From NCBI RefSeq assembly GCF_030272615.1, contig NC_081406.1, positions 259,275,386-259,339,385 of the forward strand: a DNA stretch of 64,000 bases. Direction: 5' to 3'. The translations under genes and the position numbers were made by a program. The stretch comes from Cryptomeria japonica. Its lineage: Eukaryota; Streptophyta; Pinopsida; Cupressales; Cupressaceae. Below the pieces are notes generated by a model. That model saw only the letters and a list, made by a program, of their open reading frames with translations. It was not told where the DNA came from and did not search any database. This document shows, piece after piece, positions 34,199 through 45,564 of this stretch; position 1 is the stretch's first letter; every line of letters starts with the position of its first letter.

Positions 34199-34720
34199 TC
34201 TTTACAAGGAAGATTACAATCAATCAAAATATTTGTCTCTCAATTAGCAGATAGATGTCATCCATTCACTCATCTTCTACATAAGAATGTTCCATTCAAA
34301 TGGGATAAAAAATGTGAAGAATATTTTATGCAAATCAAAGAATATCTCATGAATCCTCCAGTATGGGTATCACCAATCAAAGAGAAACCATTGTTGCTCT
34401 ATATCTCAGCAACAAATGTATCATTAGGCGCTCTATTAGCTCAACATGATGAAGAATGAAAAGAAAGAGCAGTGCATTACATCAGTAAAACACTTGTCAG
34501 CTATGAACTGAATTATACAGCAATAGAGAAGACACGTCTAGCAATTGTATTTGCAACTCAGAAGCTGCGATTTTATAAGTTGACTTATTCTTTGAAGTTA
34601 ATAGAAAAGATAGATCCACTAAAGTATTTGTTGAACAAGTCAACTTTGATAGGCAGATTAGCCAAATGGGTTATGATACTGAGTGAGTTTGATATAGAGT
34701 ATGTTGATTGAAAAGCTATC
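34199..34720 (+). pseudogene. pol: degenerate classical RNase H of Tat pol
   Basis: RT connection and RNase H region with stops. The expected TDAS-type first catalytic motif reads LYISATNVSLGALLAQ, without the Asp. YTAIEKTRLAIVFATQ keeps the Glu, and the third motif reads LIEKIDPLKYLL with no Asp at the catalytic place. This fits Tat elements in which the second RNase H has taken over the activity. Confidence 0.8.
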
Positions 34721-34777
34721 AAAGGATAGGTCATTGTTGATCAATTAGCTAAAGCTCCTTTACAAAATAACATACCA

Positions 34778-35388
34778 TTGCACATTGAATTTCTTGATGC
34801 AGACATTCTGACAGTAAGTATAAAATTTTGGGAATTGTACTTTGATGGTTCTTATACACAATATGGATCAGGTGCAGGAATTTTATTCATCACACCTCAA
34901 GACATACAATTCCAAAATCATATAGACTTCGGTTTCCATGCACAAACAATACTGCAGAATATGAAGCATTGACTATTGGGCTCAAAATGACTATTGAATG
35001 GAATATCAAGGAATTGCATGTTTATGGTGATTCACAACTTATCATCAATAAAATAAATGATGATTACCAAACTAGGGATTACAAGCTCATGCCCTATAAA
35101 AAGCTAGTAGAAGAGTTTAAAGAACACTTTGCAGAAATATCATTTACTCAAACCCTAAGAAATGAGAATAAAGCAGAAGATGTAATGGCTACACTAACAT
35201 CTCTCTTACAGAATCGGGAGAATCAACAACATTACGAATTCCTCATGGAAGATATCTTAACCCCTACCATTCAATCCCAACATACCTACATGATTTGTCA
35301 AATATCAGGAATCAGTCAATCCTTATACGGCCAAACCTATCAGTACTTAAAAGAGAATATCCTTCCTCCTGACCTATCCCGCAATTAA
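34778..35388 (+). pseudogene. pol: archaeal-type RNase H of Tat pol
   Basis: 34778-34972 has ELYFDGSYTQYGSGAGILF. After a frameshift near 34930 comes NTAEYEALTIGL, and 34969-35388 gives VYGDSQLIINKI and NKAEDVMATLTSL. All four catalytic acidic positions (D, E, D, D) are therefore present. The domain lies between classical RNase H and integrase. About 150 further bases (35230-35388) are the usual spacer. Confidence 0.85.
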
Positions 35389-36650
35389 AGAAGAAATTTT
35401 ATCCGCTAGTCATCCCGCTATACTATTATTGCTGATACCTTATATAGGCGAGGTCTAGATGGTACTTTATTGAGATGTCTTGAACAAGAAGAATCTAAGA
35501 AAGTTCTTAACAAAGTTCACGCAGGTATTTGTGGCACACACTCAAGTGGATTAACATTGGCTCAGAAACTTCTTCCTATGGGTTACTATTGGCCTGCATT
35601 GGAGAGAGATTCATTCACATATGCCAAAAAATGCAAACAATGTCAGATCCATGGGAATCTCATTCACGCACCAGCACAAGAATTGCATCCTATGGTCCGA
35701 TCATGGTCATTTTTTCAATGGGGCCTTGATTTGGTAGGAAAGGTAAATCCTTCATCTTCTAATGGACATATGTTCATTTTGACTGCTATTGAATATTTCA
35801 CTAAATGGTTGAAGCAGTACCTATAACAAAAGTGAGAGGAAAACAAATATCATCATTCATCTTGAATTATATAATCTGTTGCTATGAAGTTCCTATGACC
35901 ATTATCACTGACAATGGACGACCGTTTAAGAATCAAGATGTGAAGGAACTATGTGAGCAATTTCATATCCAACATAGGTTTTCTACTCTGTATTATCCAC
36001 AAGGAAATGGTCAAGATGAGGCATCAAACAAAATTATCTTGAAAATATTGAAGAAAACAGTCAATGAAGTTGGAAAAGACTGGCACATTCAGCTAAATCC
36101 TTCTCTTTGGGCATACCGAACCAACATCCGCACACCAACGGGGGTAACTCCATATTGCTTAGTCTATGGCTCAGAAGCCATATTACCAGTAGAAGTAGAG
36201 ATACCTTCTCTATGAATTTCCTTGAAAGGTCTTGTACCAAAGGAAGAACAACGAGTCTCTAGACTCCAAGAACCTGAACTGATCCAAGAACGTCGCCAAA
36301 ATGCAATAGATCATTTGAAAGTGTATCAACAGAGAATGGAAAGAAGTTATAATCATAGAGTCAAGTCGCGCATTTTTTAAATTGGAGATATAGTTCTAAG
36401 GGAGAATACAAGAAATCAACAAGACCGAGAAAAGAAGGGTAAATTTGAACCAAATTGGCTAGGATCTTTTGTTATAGTAGCAGCATATGGCTCAGGAGAA
36501 TACAAGTTATCTACCCCCGAAGGTGATTGGTTTGATGAACCTATCAATTCCATCCATCTCAAAAAAAATCTATGCTTGAGATATAAAGTCTTGGAAAAAA
36601 TCAATAAAAAGCATATAAAGTCTTGGAAAAAATCAATAAATAGCATATAA
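35389..36650 (+). pseudogene. pol: Tat integrase
   Basis: 35470-35826 contains the zinc-binding part (HAGICGTHSSG, CKQCQIHG) and the first catalytic Asp in WGLDLVGKV. A frameshift at about 35806-35815 leads to 35805-36215 with ITDNGRPF (second Asp) and YPQGNGQDEASNK (Glu), then WAYRTNIRTPTGVTPY. The C-terminal domain continues to about 36650 with one stop near 36380. Near 36580-36650 a 33-bp unit (ATAAAGTCTTGG-containing) is repeated two to three times. Confidence 0.92.
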
Positions 36651-38520
36651 AGTTTTGAAGAAATCGGTAAAAAGAAGCAAATCAGAAAATCCCTAAAAAG
36701 AATAAATCATTTAAAAGAAATTAAAAGAAGAAGAAAAGGGGAAAATGCAATAAATTTAAATGGTGAAAACCTGGTAAACAGGCGCTATCTAAAAAGTGAG
36801 TTCTTCCATCTATGAGATCACTTTGCACACCTATCCACTTCATCCTATCACAATTATCACTTCCATCTATCTTATCTTATCCATTCCATCTTTTGCGTCT
36901 ATTTCTCTTAACCATTTAGTATGCAGCTTACCAACAATTATCAATTTTTGGCATACTTATCATAGTCACTATCTTAGATTTTATCAGAATCAATCAATCT
37001 ACATTTGTATCCCGCCATGGTTTGGATCTTGATCAATTCTTACATCCATAATAAAGTTTTGTTTCCGCTGGGGGAAAATCCTAATTCCTTTTGCTAAGGT
37101 GATCTTTTGAATCTTTCAAAATCCAAAACATTCGGAAAACTTAGAAAAAACAAAAACACCTAGGATTTTGAAACAAATAACGAGCAACAAAGCAACAAAG
37201 ATCAAGGCATTTCATGGAAACTAAAATGTGAAACTCAAAAAATGAAGAATCAACCAGCAAGTAATAAAGGATTATCCAAGATCATTCATCAAGATGATTA
37301 TATCAGTTAATGACCATGAGAACATGTGAATGACATGCGAGATTCAGTGTTTATATCTTGATTTTATTGCTAATCATGTACTCTATGCGACTCAAGGATG
37401 TCTATGACTAGAGAAGCTATCATGGGGCATGATTATTTTTCTTTGATTGTTGTCTATGGTTTATCTCTTATTAAGGTATGTACTTGTCTCAGGATATGAT
37501 TGGAAAAAGATCAAGGAGGACGTTCTGAGTCATGCATGAAAGAAGATAATCCTTGTCTATTCTGCAAGAAATACTCAGGTCAACTTGATTCATTATATAA
37601 AGTCGCTTGTATTAACTTGCTATATCAAAATCAATGTAAGAAATACTCAGTTCATCTTGAATCATTATGTCAAGTTGCTTGTATTTTCTTACAACATTTT
37701 AAAGCTCAATGATGAAATCAAGCATTATTACAAGATAACATATGAAGAATGGTAGTATCATTTTTAGTTAGATCATTTTAGATTAGCTCATTATTCATCT
37801 ACATTATAAGCATTCAATGTCAGTTGCATTATAAGCATTTCATTTCATTCAAAGATCAACAGTCATGAAGAAAGATTGAGTATACTTGGACAAACAAAAA
37901 CAATTTGCATTTGATCATTATAGGTGCATTCATTTTTTAGAATCATTTTAATCATCATCTATTTCATTTAGTTGCATTTAAATCATTGCATTAGTTTGCA
38001 TTCAATTAAGTGCATTTCATTAATCATGTAGTGTATTATCATTATTATTTGCATTATCATTAAAGATTCATTAAGATCATTTAGTTACATCTTTGCACTT
38101 AGATTCATAATCATTATAAGCATTACATATAAAAATCAAAAAAATTTGAAAAACATATTGCATAATCATTTATTTTCATTCCCATATAGATCATTGCATT
38201 TGCATCATTTAAGTACATCACATCATTTAAGTTAGTAATCATTTTAATTTGCATCCAAGGTCATCAAAAACATTTATCATTGCATCATCATATAAAATAT
38301 CATCTTAATAAAGAAAAAATATCATAACATCATCCATCTAATCATTGCATCCATATAATCAATGCATATAGATCATCATAAAATAGAGTAACATGCATAA
38401 TAAAGATCATCATCATATAGAGTCCATGTCTGCATATAGATCATCATAAAACAATAAAAGTCCAAGTATACAATGATATCAGATCAAAAGTGCAAATGCA
38501 TCATCAATACGAAGTCAAGT
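36651..38520 (+). other. non-coding stretch between integrase and PMD ORF
   Basis: No supported gene. 37561-37692 holds a direct repeat of about 57 bp (AAGAAATACTCAG...GCTTGTATT, period about 73). From 37780 to 38500 the sequence is a degenerate AT-rich array of CATT/ATCATT words. Long spacers here are usual for Tat elements. Confidence 0.6.
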
Positions 38521-38529
38521 CAAGGTTGT

Positions 38530-40600
38530 CATGTACCACTACCACCTGACTCTATCCGTCTCTATGGTTGTGGGCGAGAAGATCCTCCAGATGCTTGTCT
38601 CACATGATCACCACTCCTCTAAGGAGGTCCCATGACTCCACCGCTGCTAGTATCCATCCTCATGGTGGTATGATAACTACCTTCTCTATGGCTCTCTGCT
38701 TCTAAATCCTCATATAGTCGTCGCCAACGGGTAGTCTCCTTCTCGACCCAAACTAGTGCTCTAATAGTATCAGCTGAGAGAGTGCCCAATCCAACCTGTT
38801 GAATGTGATCAAGAAGACCTTGAGTATCTTGTTGTCTCCTAACAACCGTGTCTCTCTCTGTCATGAGTGTCTGTATCTATGCGCTAAGCTGATCTATCCA
38901 TGCTCTGAGACTATCAATGGTCTCCTGCTCTAGCACATGAACCCCAATACCCTCATCTCCACCTCCCTGTCCACCTGTTGGAATCTAAGTCCGAGTAGCT
39001 CTCAGAACCTGTCATCTAATGAGTGGAACATGATCCTCTAGATCCTCATCCTCTCCACCATGCATTGCAATAACCCTAGGGTCAGGCTGAATCTGCCCAA
39101 AATCAATGCCTCTCCCACAACCCCCATCCAGTCCACTCATCCTACCTCCTCCTATCAATGGCAACCCTCTCAGTGATCTCATCTCTGCCCTGCCAGTATC
39201 CCTCCAAATCTTTCCAACCTCTCTCCCACTAATAGGAAGCGGTCTCCCAATCCTGCCAACTGGTCCAAATGGACCTCCACGGACTCTCAATCGACCTCCT
39301 CTCCATCTGGGTCTCCTATCGCCACCACCTCCATCTCCTCCCTCATCTCCATCCCCTCCGGCCTCTTGAGTAGCTCTAAGCTCTCATCTCCATCTACGTC
39401 TCCTGATAACTGGATCATCTAAATCATCATTCTCATCTCCTAAGATAGGAGGATCTGTTGGATCGGTAATACGAGGAAATGGGTGTGCTAATATATATTG
39501 AGCATAATCTGCAGTAACCCTAGGATCAAGAATGTGCAATCTCATATCATAAGCTACCCTAGGAGTAGCAAGAAACTTTGCACGTGCCAACTCAAATGAC
39601 AAAGAAGGTCCCCAATCTCACCTATCTCTGTATTGTCATGCATATATCGTGACACCAGTAGGCATAGGCTGAATGCTACCAAATTGTCTCAAAATGTGAC
39701 TAATCAACTGTCTCTCAACAATTAATGGAGTCCGACCAATGAGATATCTACTCTGCATAATAAATGGTAATGTTTGTGCATCATCTATCCATGGCTCACA
39801 ATCGATATAAGGTCTCCAAATAACACTGTCCAATGAATCAAGAACCCAACGCCAATACTCCATCTTACCCAGCTTATGTTGAGTAAGGATACCTGCATAA
39901 AGATAAACATATGGCTTTCTCTCACCACAAACTCTATGATGAATAGGCCAAGTAGTAGCAATGTGCTCCCAGCACCAGATCTGCAAAAGTGTGCATCATG
40001 TCGACAGACTAGCACCCTCATCGAAAACAACTTGATGAAGATCATGATACAAATGAGAAAGCATGAAAAAACCACACGCATATCAAGTCTAACGCTACAT
40101 CATGCTCTGAAGAATCTCACCCCAACCAATAGAAAAACCTCGAGATCTCCTATCTGGACAGATGAATCCCCTAATCAAACCTGCAAGAATCACAGGAACA
40201 ATCTCATAATACATAATCATATCCTCCCATCGGATCTCTCCTCTCCCAATTCTCTCAACCAAATATGGCTCTGCATGCCTCTGTCCCTCCAAGATCCTGA
40301 AAATCATACTAAACTAACTCACCGGTCACTGGGATGTGGAGAATCCTGTAGACATCTTCAAGTGTCACACTATTCTCACCCATGGGCAGGTGGAAAGTGT
40401 TATGCTCGCTATGCCATCTCTTGGCTAACATTGTCAACAATCCCCTATTATGGGTAATATTAGGAATGTATAACAAGTGGCGTAATCCACAAGCATCTAT
40501 ATGTCTCACCTCTGCCTATGTAAGCTCTGGCACTATGTTCCACATCGCCGAGAATTTCTCCCAACATAGGAGAACATCAAGTTCCTCCTATTTACCAAGA
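38530..40600 (-). pseudogene. plant mobile domain (PMD/MAIN-like) protein, antisense to Tat pol
   Basis: Minus-strand segments 40309-40509, 40095-40307, 39636-39986, 39384-39602, 39012-39290 and 38619-38864 follow one another; all but the first share a frame. PMD signatures: LLTMLAKRWHSEHNTFHLP with TLEDVYRILHIPVTGE, LIRGFICPDRRSRGFSIGW, LQIWCWEHIATTWP, VIWRPYIDCEPW and IVERQLISHILRQFGSIQP. The C-terminal half is Gly/Arg/Pro-rich, then helical. PMD proteins such as Arabidopsis MAIN and MAIL1 act in the nucleus, and PMDs also ride in transposons. Stops and one frameshift (near 40310) make it a pseudogene. Confidence 0.85.
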
Positions 40601-41553
40601 GAATTTGATCATCAATCATCTATCTATCAAATCAAAGAGATCGCTAATCTCTAACATCAACAATTGGTAATTTTTTTCACATGAAGCAAATCAGGCTATC
40701 AAATCAATTTAAACCTATCAATCATGGTTTTCTATAAATCAAACTCTGCTATGCTCTTCATCAGAAACTAAATCGGTTTCTTAGAGCTACTCTATCCAAT
40801 CACATCAAATCGATCAATCGTTTATCCTATCAATCAACATTATCAAATCAAACAATCAAGTACCTGTTTTTCACAAATTGTGCATCAAAATACCTAAATC
40901 TAATCATCAAAGTGATTTTTTACTATGAAATACATCAAACACATTCATCAGAAGCAAAAGCATTAATCCTTTTAACAAAAGCACTATTCTATTAAACACA
41001 AGCGCTAAACCATACATATGCGTGAACCTTTTTAACAAAAGTGCTAAACTTTCGAGCATATGCGTGAAATGAACAAAAGTGTTGTTTTCAGCATCACAAG
41101 CTCAAACACTTAGACCAAAAGTGTTGACCAAGCAAAATAGCTAACATACATCACACATGCGCTACCCTAATGAGCATATGCGCTAAACTTATCAAATGCG
41201 CTAACTTTACATGGAAAAGCGATACAACAAAAAACAAAACGCTAAATATAATTCCAAAAATCGAAAAAATTCAAAAATAGCCAAAAAACGTGGTAATATA
41301 TATATATATGAAAACTCAAATGACAAGTTGTGAGAAATTTGGGATAAGATACATACTGAAAAGCCATTCTCAGGAGGTCGTTGATATCATCGAATGCGCT
41401 CAAATTGATGGTTCTCCAACGAGATCACCATTTTGCCACCTCACCAAGACAATTTCTTCACAAAGCTGACAAGGATGTAAATGAAAATAAAATTAACTTT
41501 GGTTAATTTTATATTTCCTATTTGGAAGGGCAATTAATGTTTTTCAATGGGGC

Positions 41554-41631
<78 letters not shown>

Positions 41632-41632
41632 G

Positions 41633-41679
<47 letters not shown>

Positions 41680-41914
41680 GTATATATATATATGTATGTA
41701 TATATATATATATATGCATATATATATATATTATGAATAAATTTAATTGATGGATATTTTCAATTTCCGTGAGATCAATTGCTTATCAAAATTATTCAAC
41801 AAATTCACGATCAATCTCCCGAGGGGGCACACAATCAAGATTTTTATCTCTATCAGGTACATTAACGAGACTTGATTTAATCTTTGAAATAATGTTGTCT
41901 TGACATCATTTCAA
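40601..41914 (-). other. region upstream of the PMD ORF; motif array and TA microsatellite
   Basis: No further exon is firmly supported. From 41013 to 41195 the motif GCATATGCG(C/T) and shortened forms recur five or more times. A candidate 5' exon with ATGs lies at about 41360-41440 on the minus strand, but no splice pair was confirmed. Confidence 0.4.
41554..41735. repeat. (TA)n/(GTATAT)n microsatellite
   Basis: About 180 bases of TA repeats with interspersed GTA. Overlapping Tyr/Ile-only ORFs are artefacts. Confidence 0.95.
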
Positions 41915-42134
41915 AGAGGGGAAAAATGTATACACATAAAAATTGGCTATGAGCGATTAAATAAATATTTTGTATTTATTTAATGTTTATTCTTCTATTA
42001 AATAGTTAATTTGAAAAGATTAATTTATTTAATTCATTTCGTGTCTTTCTATTAATTAATTTTATTGAAATATTTTATTAATTAATTCATCTATCCTATT
42101 CCTCTAATTAATTAAATATCTAATATTTAATTAT
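41915..42134 (+). repeat. probable polypurine tract and 3' LTR start of the Tat element
   Basis: A purine run AAAGAGGGGAAAAA ends at about 41926 and is followed by TGTATACACATAAAAATTGG, a plausible LTR start. It lies downstream of pol and the antisense ORF, where the 3' LTR is expected. It runs into the N gap. With no second LTR this cannot be confirmed. Confidence 0.4.
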
Positions 42135-42634
42135 NNNNNNNNNNNNNNNNNNNNNNNNNNNNNNNNNNNNNNNNNNNNNNNNNNNNNNNNNNNNNNNNNN
42201 NNNNNNNNNNNNNNNNNNNNNNNNNNNNNNNNNNNNNNNNNNNNNNNNNNNNNNNNNNNNNNNNNNNNNNNNNNNNNNNNNNNNNNNNNNNNNNNNNNNN
42301 NNNNNNNNNNNNNNNNNNNNNNNNNNNNNNNNNNNNNNNNNNNNNNNNNNNNNNNNNNNNNNNNNNNNNNNNNNNNNNNNNNNNNNNNNNNNNNNNNNNN
42401 NNNNNNNNNNNNNNNNNNNNNNNNNNNNNNNNNNNNNNNNNNNNNNNNNNNNNNNNNNNNNNNNNNNNNNNNNNNNNNNNNNNNNNNNNNNNNNNNNNNN
42501 NNNNNNNNNNNNNNNNNNNNNNNNNNNNNNNNNNNNNNNNNNNNNNNNNNNNNNNNNNNNNNNNNNNNNNNNNNNNNNNNNNNNNNNNNNNNNNNNNNNN
42601 NNNNNNNNNNNNNNNNNNNNNNNNNNNNNNNNNN
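42135..42634. other. assembly gap, 500 N
   Basis: Exactly 500 undetermined bases of scaffold filler. Homology to flanking elements cannot be followed across it. Confidence 0.98.
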
Positions 42635-42952
42635 TCTCTCTCTCTCTCTCCCCTCTCTTCCTCCACATACCCCTTCTTCTCTCCCAGCCCCCCTCTTCTC
42701 TCCCTCTCTCCTCCCTCTACCTCTCTCCCTCTCTCTACCTTCCCTCCCCCTCTCTTTCTCTCTCTCCCTTCTCTCCCTCTCCCTCCTTCCCTCCTCTCTC
42801 CCTCTCCTCCCTCTCTCTCCCTCTCTTCCTCCCTCCCCCCTCTTCTCTCCCTCTCTCCCTCCCTCCTTCCCTTCCGCCCCTCCTCTCTCCCTCCACCCTA
42901 CTCTCCCCCCCTCTCTCTCTCTCTCTCTCTCCCCCTCCCTTTTCATTCACAT
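42635..42952. repeat. pyrimidine-rich (TC/TCCC)n microsatellite
   Basis: About 315 bases composed almost wholly of C and T on the plus strand. It probably caused the assembly break. Arg/Glu-only minus-strand ORFs are artefacts. Confidence 0.95.
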
Positions 42953-42969
42953 CTTTTCTACTACCAATA

Positions 42970-43194
42970 GCACGTACGGGGTACTGAAACTATTAGTTCA
43001 CTACCTTGCCATAAATTTTTAAGGCAAAGGAGTGCGTATGCAGTACATATTACTTTTACTGAGCCCATTATTCGTTACCATATGATAACTTTTTTTAGGC
43101 TTAGGAGCTCATACGCGCTACTTATTAGTCGAGAATGGGAAAAAAGAATACCGTTGGGCTTGTCAACATTTTATGGACTAACAGCGCGTACGCG
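42970..43194. repeat. left subterminal motif array
   Basis: Four copies of a near-palindromic motif: GCACGTACGGG (42970), GTGCGTATGCAG (43032), CTCATACGCGCT (43108) and AGCGCGTACGCGG (43182). Spacing is about 62-76 bp. Possible transposase-binding sites. Confidence 0.55.
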
Positions 43195-43228
43195 GTTTAT
43201 AGACATAGTTTTAGTTGCCCAAGAGCCT

Positions 43229-43261
43229 CAACGACCTCAAAAGAAGTTTCTGAGGTCGTTG
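43229..43261. repeat. perfect 11-bp inverted repeat (hairpin)
   Basis: CAACGACCTCA (43229-43239) and TGAGGTCGTTG (43251-43261) pair perfectly around 11 bases; with a one-base bulge the stem extends by GCCT/AGGC. It lies in the presumed 5' leader of the transposase-like gene. Confidence 0.8.
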
Positions 43262-43313
43262 AAGGCCCCACTGGAACTATGTCTGCACTTCTATCACTAT
43301 TTTATACATAGAA

Positions 43314-44842
43314 GTAAGTGAATTTTTTGTTTTTGCATGATTTCAAATGATTTCAAATGATTGAATTTATGGTTATTTGTTTGTTTATGAACTTTTGTTT
43401 ACATATATATGTAATATGATTCTATTTAGGACAACCGATATCAAACATGGGAAAGAACAAGTGAGGAACGATGGAACAATGAGAGGCTCAAAAAGAAAGA
43501 CAAAGGTAGCGTATGAAGAAATTACGTGACATAAGAACAATGGGAGAAGAAGGTATGTCATCCTCAACATCTCAATTCGATTTACCAAACGAATATAAGA
43601 CACCTAATGCAATTGAAGAAGAGAAATTTGATTTACCATTTGAACCTAATGCAATTGAAGAAGAGAACACATTGAATAATCAATTAAATGATGAACATAT
43701 TACACCTTCTCTACTTGATGAATTGAATGTACATAATGCACCAATGTTAACACCTCCTAGAATCATTCACCGATGTTAACACTGCACAATTCAAGAATGC
43801 AAGGATGTTTTATTGGTTAACAAGGATGCATGTGACAAGCAGTGTACAACATTTTTGGAATTTCACTGAGGCTGGACATGGTAAGGAAGAGCACGATGGT
43901 GTAGGAGCATGTGTGAAAAAAGCCCTAGCTAGGGAAGAATTGAAGTATGAAGGTGGTGCTGAGTTGATAGATGCATAAAAAATTGTGTGATGGTGTAAGT
44001 CTATGATGGGTCCAGGTAATCCAGGTATGTCATTGGTTCGTAGATATTTTTGGTTGATCACTGAATCTAACATTGAAAACTATCTAGATAGTTGTACAGT
44101 TGTAGGATCGAGTGACATGCACTTATTTATGAGTTCAAATTCAAGTTCACTGGTAATTTATACGAGACAGATGGTATGTTTTTTCTTTTCATGCGTGTAT
44201 TGTTTGTGGGAAGAATGTGAATCACAAGAGTGGGTTGACAAATGGTCTTGTAGACCATTGGTTCCCATTGATTATATCAAATTCCCAAAGCACTAGAATT
44301 GAGCTAGATGGAGACATCAGTGGATTTTGACCATGCATCCGACCTAGTGGATTCAGGTGATTTTTTGAGTTATTTTTTTGCAAGTATTGTTTTTGGTTCA
44401 TTTTGTTGTACATCATACTTTATTTTTTGTATTAATTAACACTTTATAAAATGCAAGTCATGTGTATGCAATTGTTGCAAACGAGAATAATGAAGAAGGA
44501 ACAGATTACTATTTGTGTTGTTGTGTTGAGCCTAAAAGAAAATTGACAACCACAATCATTGACGGAGAGGGTATTGAGTACCCAATAGGGTCTGTTGTCA
44601 TGATAGGAACATGGCTTCGGAGATACCCTATCAAGAATTCTGATGTTTGGTTGTTCGAGGACTTTGAAACACACAGACATACTCTTCATTTCTCTAACCT
44701 TGTTGTTACAACAAATATTCATTTGATGAAGTATCGTGGTAGACCTCATAACAAGATTTTATGGAAAGTTTGTGAATTTGACTATGAGGCAATACTTGAC
44801 ACAATACGGGTTAGAGCCGATCTTGAAGGCTCACTTGATTGA
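43314..44842 (+). pseudogene. transposase-like gene, internally deleted
   Basis: A leader intron is likely (donor GAA^GTAAGT at 43314, acceptor TATTTAG at 43429). ATG at 43447 opens a basic N-terminus with three early stops, then 43513-43779, acidic with a repeated PNAIEEE. A frame break near 43770 joins to MFYWLTRMHVTSSVQHFWNF and GHGKEEHDGVGACVKKAL. Next come a Cys cluster (about 44180-44220) and, after a probable intron 44357-44457, a C-terminal domain to the stop at 44840-44842. The GHGKxxxDGxGxxVK signature recurs in eukaryotic transposase-like proteins, as I recall. The middle, expected to hold the catalytic core, is missing. Superfamily not identified. Confidence 0.45.
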
Positions 44843-44899
44843 TTCTATGGTTCAGAGTATAATGATTTTGAGAATTTTGTATAAATCATTGACAAATTG

Positions 44900-45290
44900 T
44901 TCTATATTCGTTTTATGTATATATAAATGCCCATGCGTTGATTTTTACATGTTTAGGGGCATAATTTTGTATATTTAAATGGCAATGAGTTGATTTGTAC
45001 ATATGTACATGCCAAATTTTGTATATTAAAATGGCGATGAGCTGAATCGCACATATTGTAATGCCAAATTTTGTATAAAAGCCCATGAGATGATTTGTAT
45101 ATTAAAATGGCGATGAGTTGAATCACACATATTGTAATGCCAAATTTTGTATAAAAGCCCATGAGATGATTTGTATATTAAAATGGTGATGAGTTGAATG
45201 GCACATATTGTAATGCCAAATTTTGTATAAAAGCCCATGAGATGATTTGTAAGACATTTTTTTGTATAATCAAATAGCCAAGAGCTGATT
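44900..45290. repeat. 76-bp tandem repeat downstream of the transposase-like gene
   Basis: Units containing GCCAAATTTTGTAT start at 45011, 45063, 45139 and 45215; the last two intervals are exactly 76 bp, the first (52 bp) is a shortened unit. Divergent units extend left to about 44900. 44843-45560 contains no supported gene. Confidence 0.8.
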
Positions 45291-45564
45291 TGACCATATT
45301 TAGAGGCAAATTTTTGAATAATATGTGACAATGTTTTGTGACTATTTTGTGTGTCAATGTTTTGTGACTATGTTTTGAGTATATGTGATGTGTCCCTGGT
45401 CAATCATGAGCATTCTTGATTCTTGTATAATCATGGAGAATTATTTGAGTCATTATTGGGTCATAGATTGAGACTAGATACAATTTGAGCAAAAATTGTC
45501 ATTGTTGTCAAAAAAATTGTCAAAAAAGTTGTCAAGCAACTTCTACATTGCGTCAGTAGGGTAT

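Larger units (their letters stand above)
27135..42134 (+). mobile_element. Tat-lineage Ty3/gypsy retrotransposon with antisense PMD ORF
   Basis: Plus-strand order: gag tail, protease, G-patch motif, linker, RT, degenerate RNase H, archaeal-type RNase H, integrase, a non-coding stretch, an antisense plant mobile domain ORF, then a purine tract and a probable 3' LTR start near 41927. Both ends are in N gaps. It is interrupted by a gag-only LTR element at 29201-32668. The dual RNase H order RT-RH-aRNH-INT is the Tat hallmark. Including the PMD ORF in the element is inference from position. Confidence 0.7.

Noticed and set aside
41522-41750. ORFs of Tyr/Ile/Val on both strands
   Set aside because: Pure translation of a TA/GTA microsatellite.
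42120-42950. Arg/Glu-rich minus-strand ORFs
   Set aside because: Translation of the pyrimidine microsatellite and the N gap.
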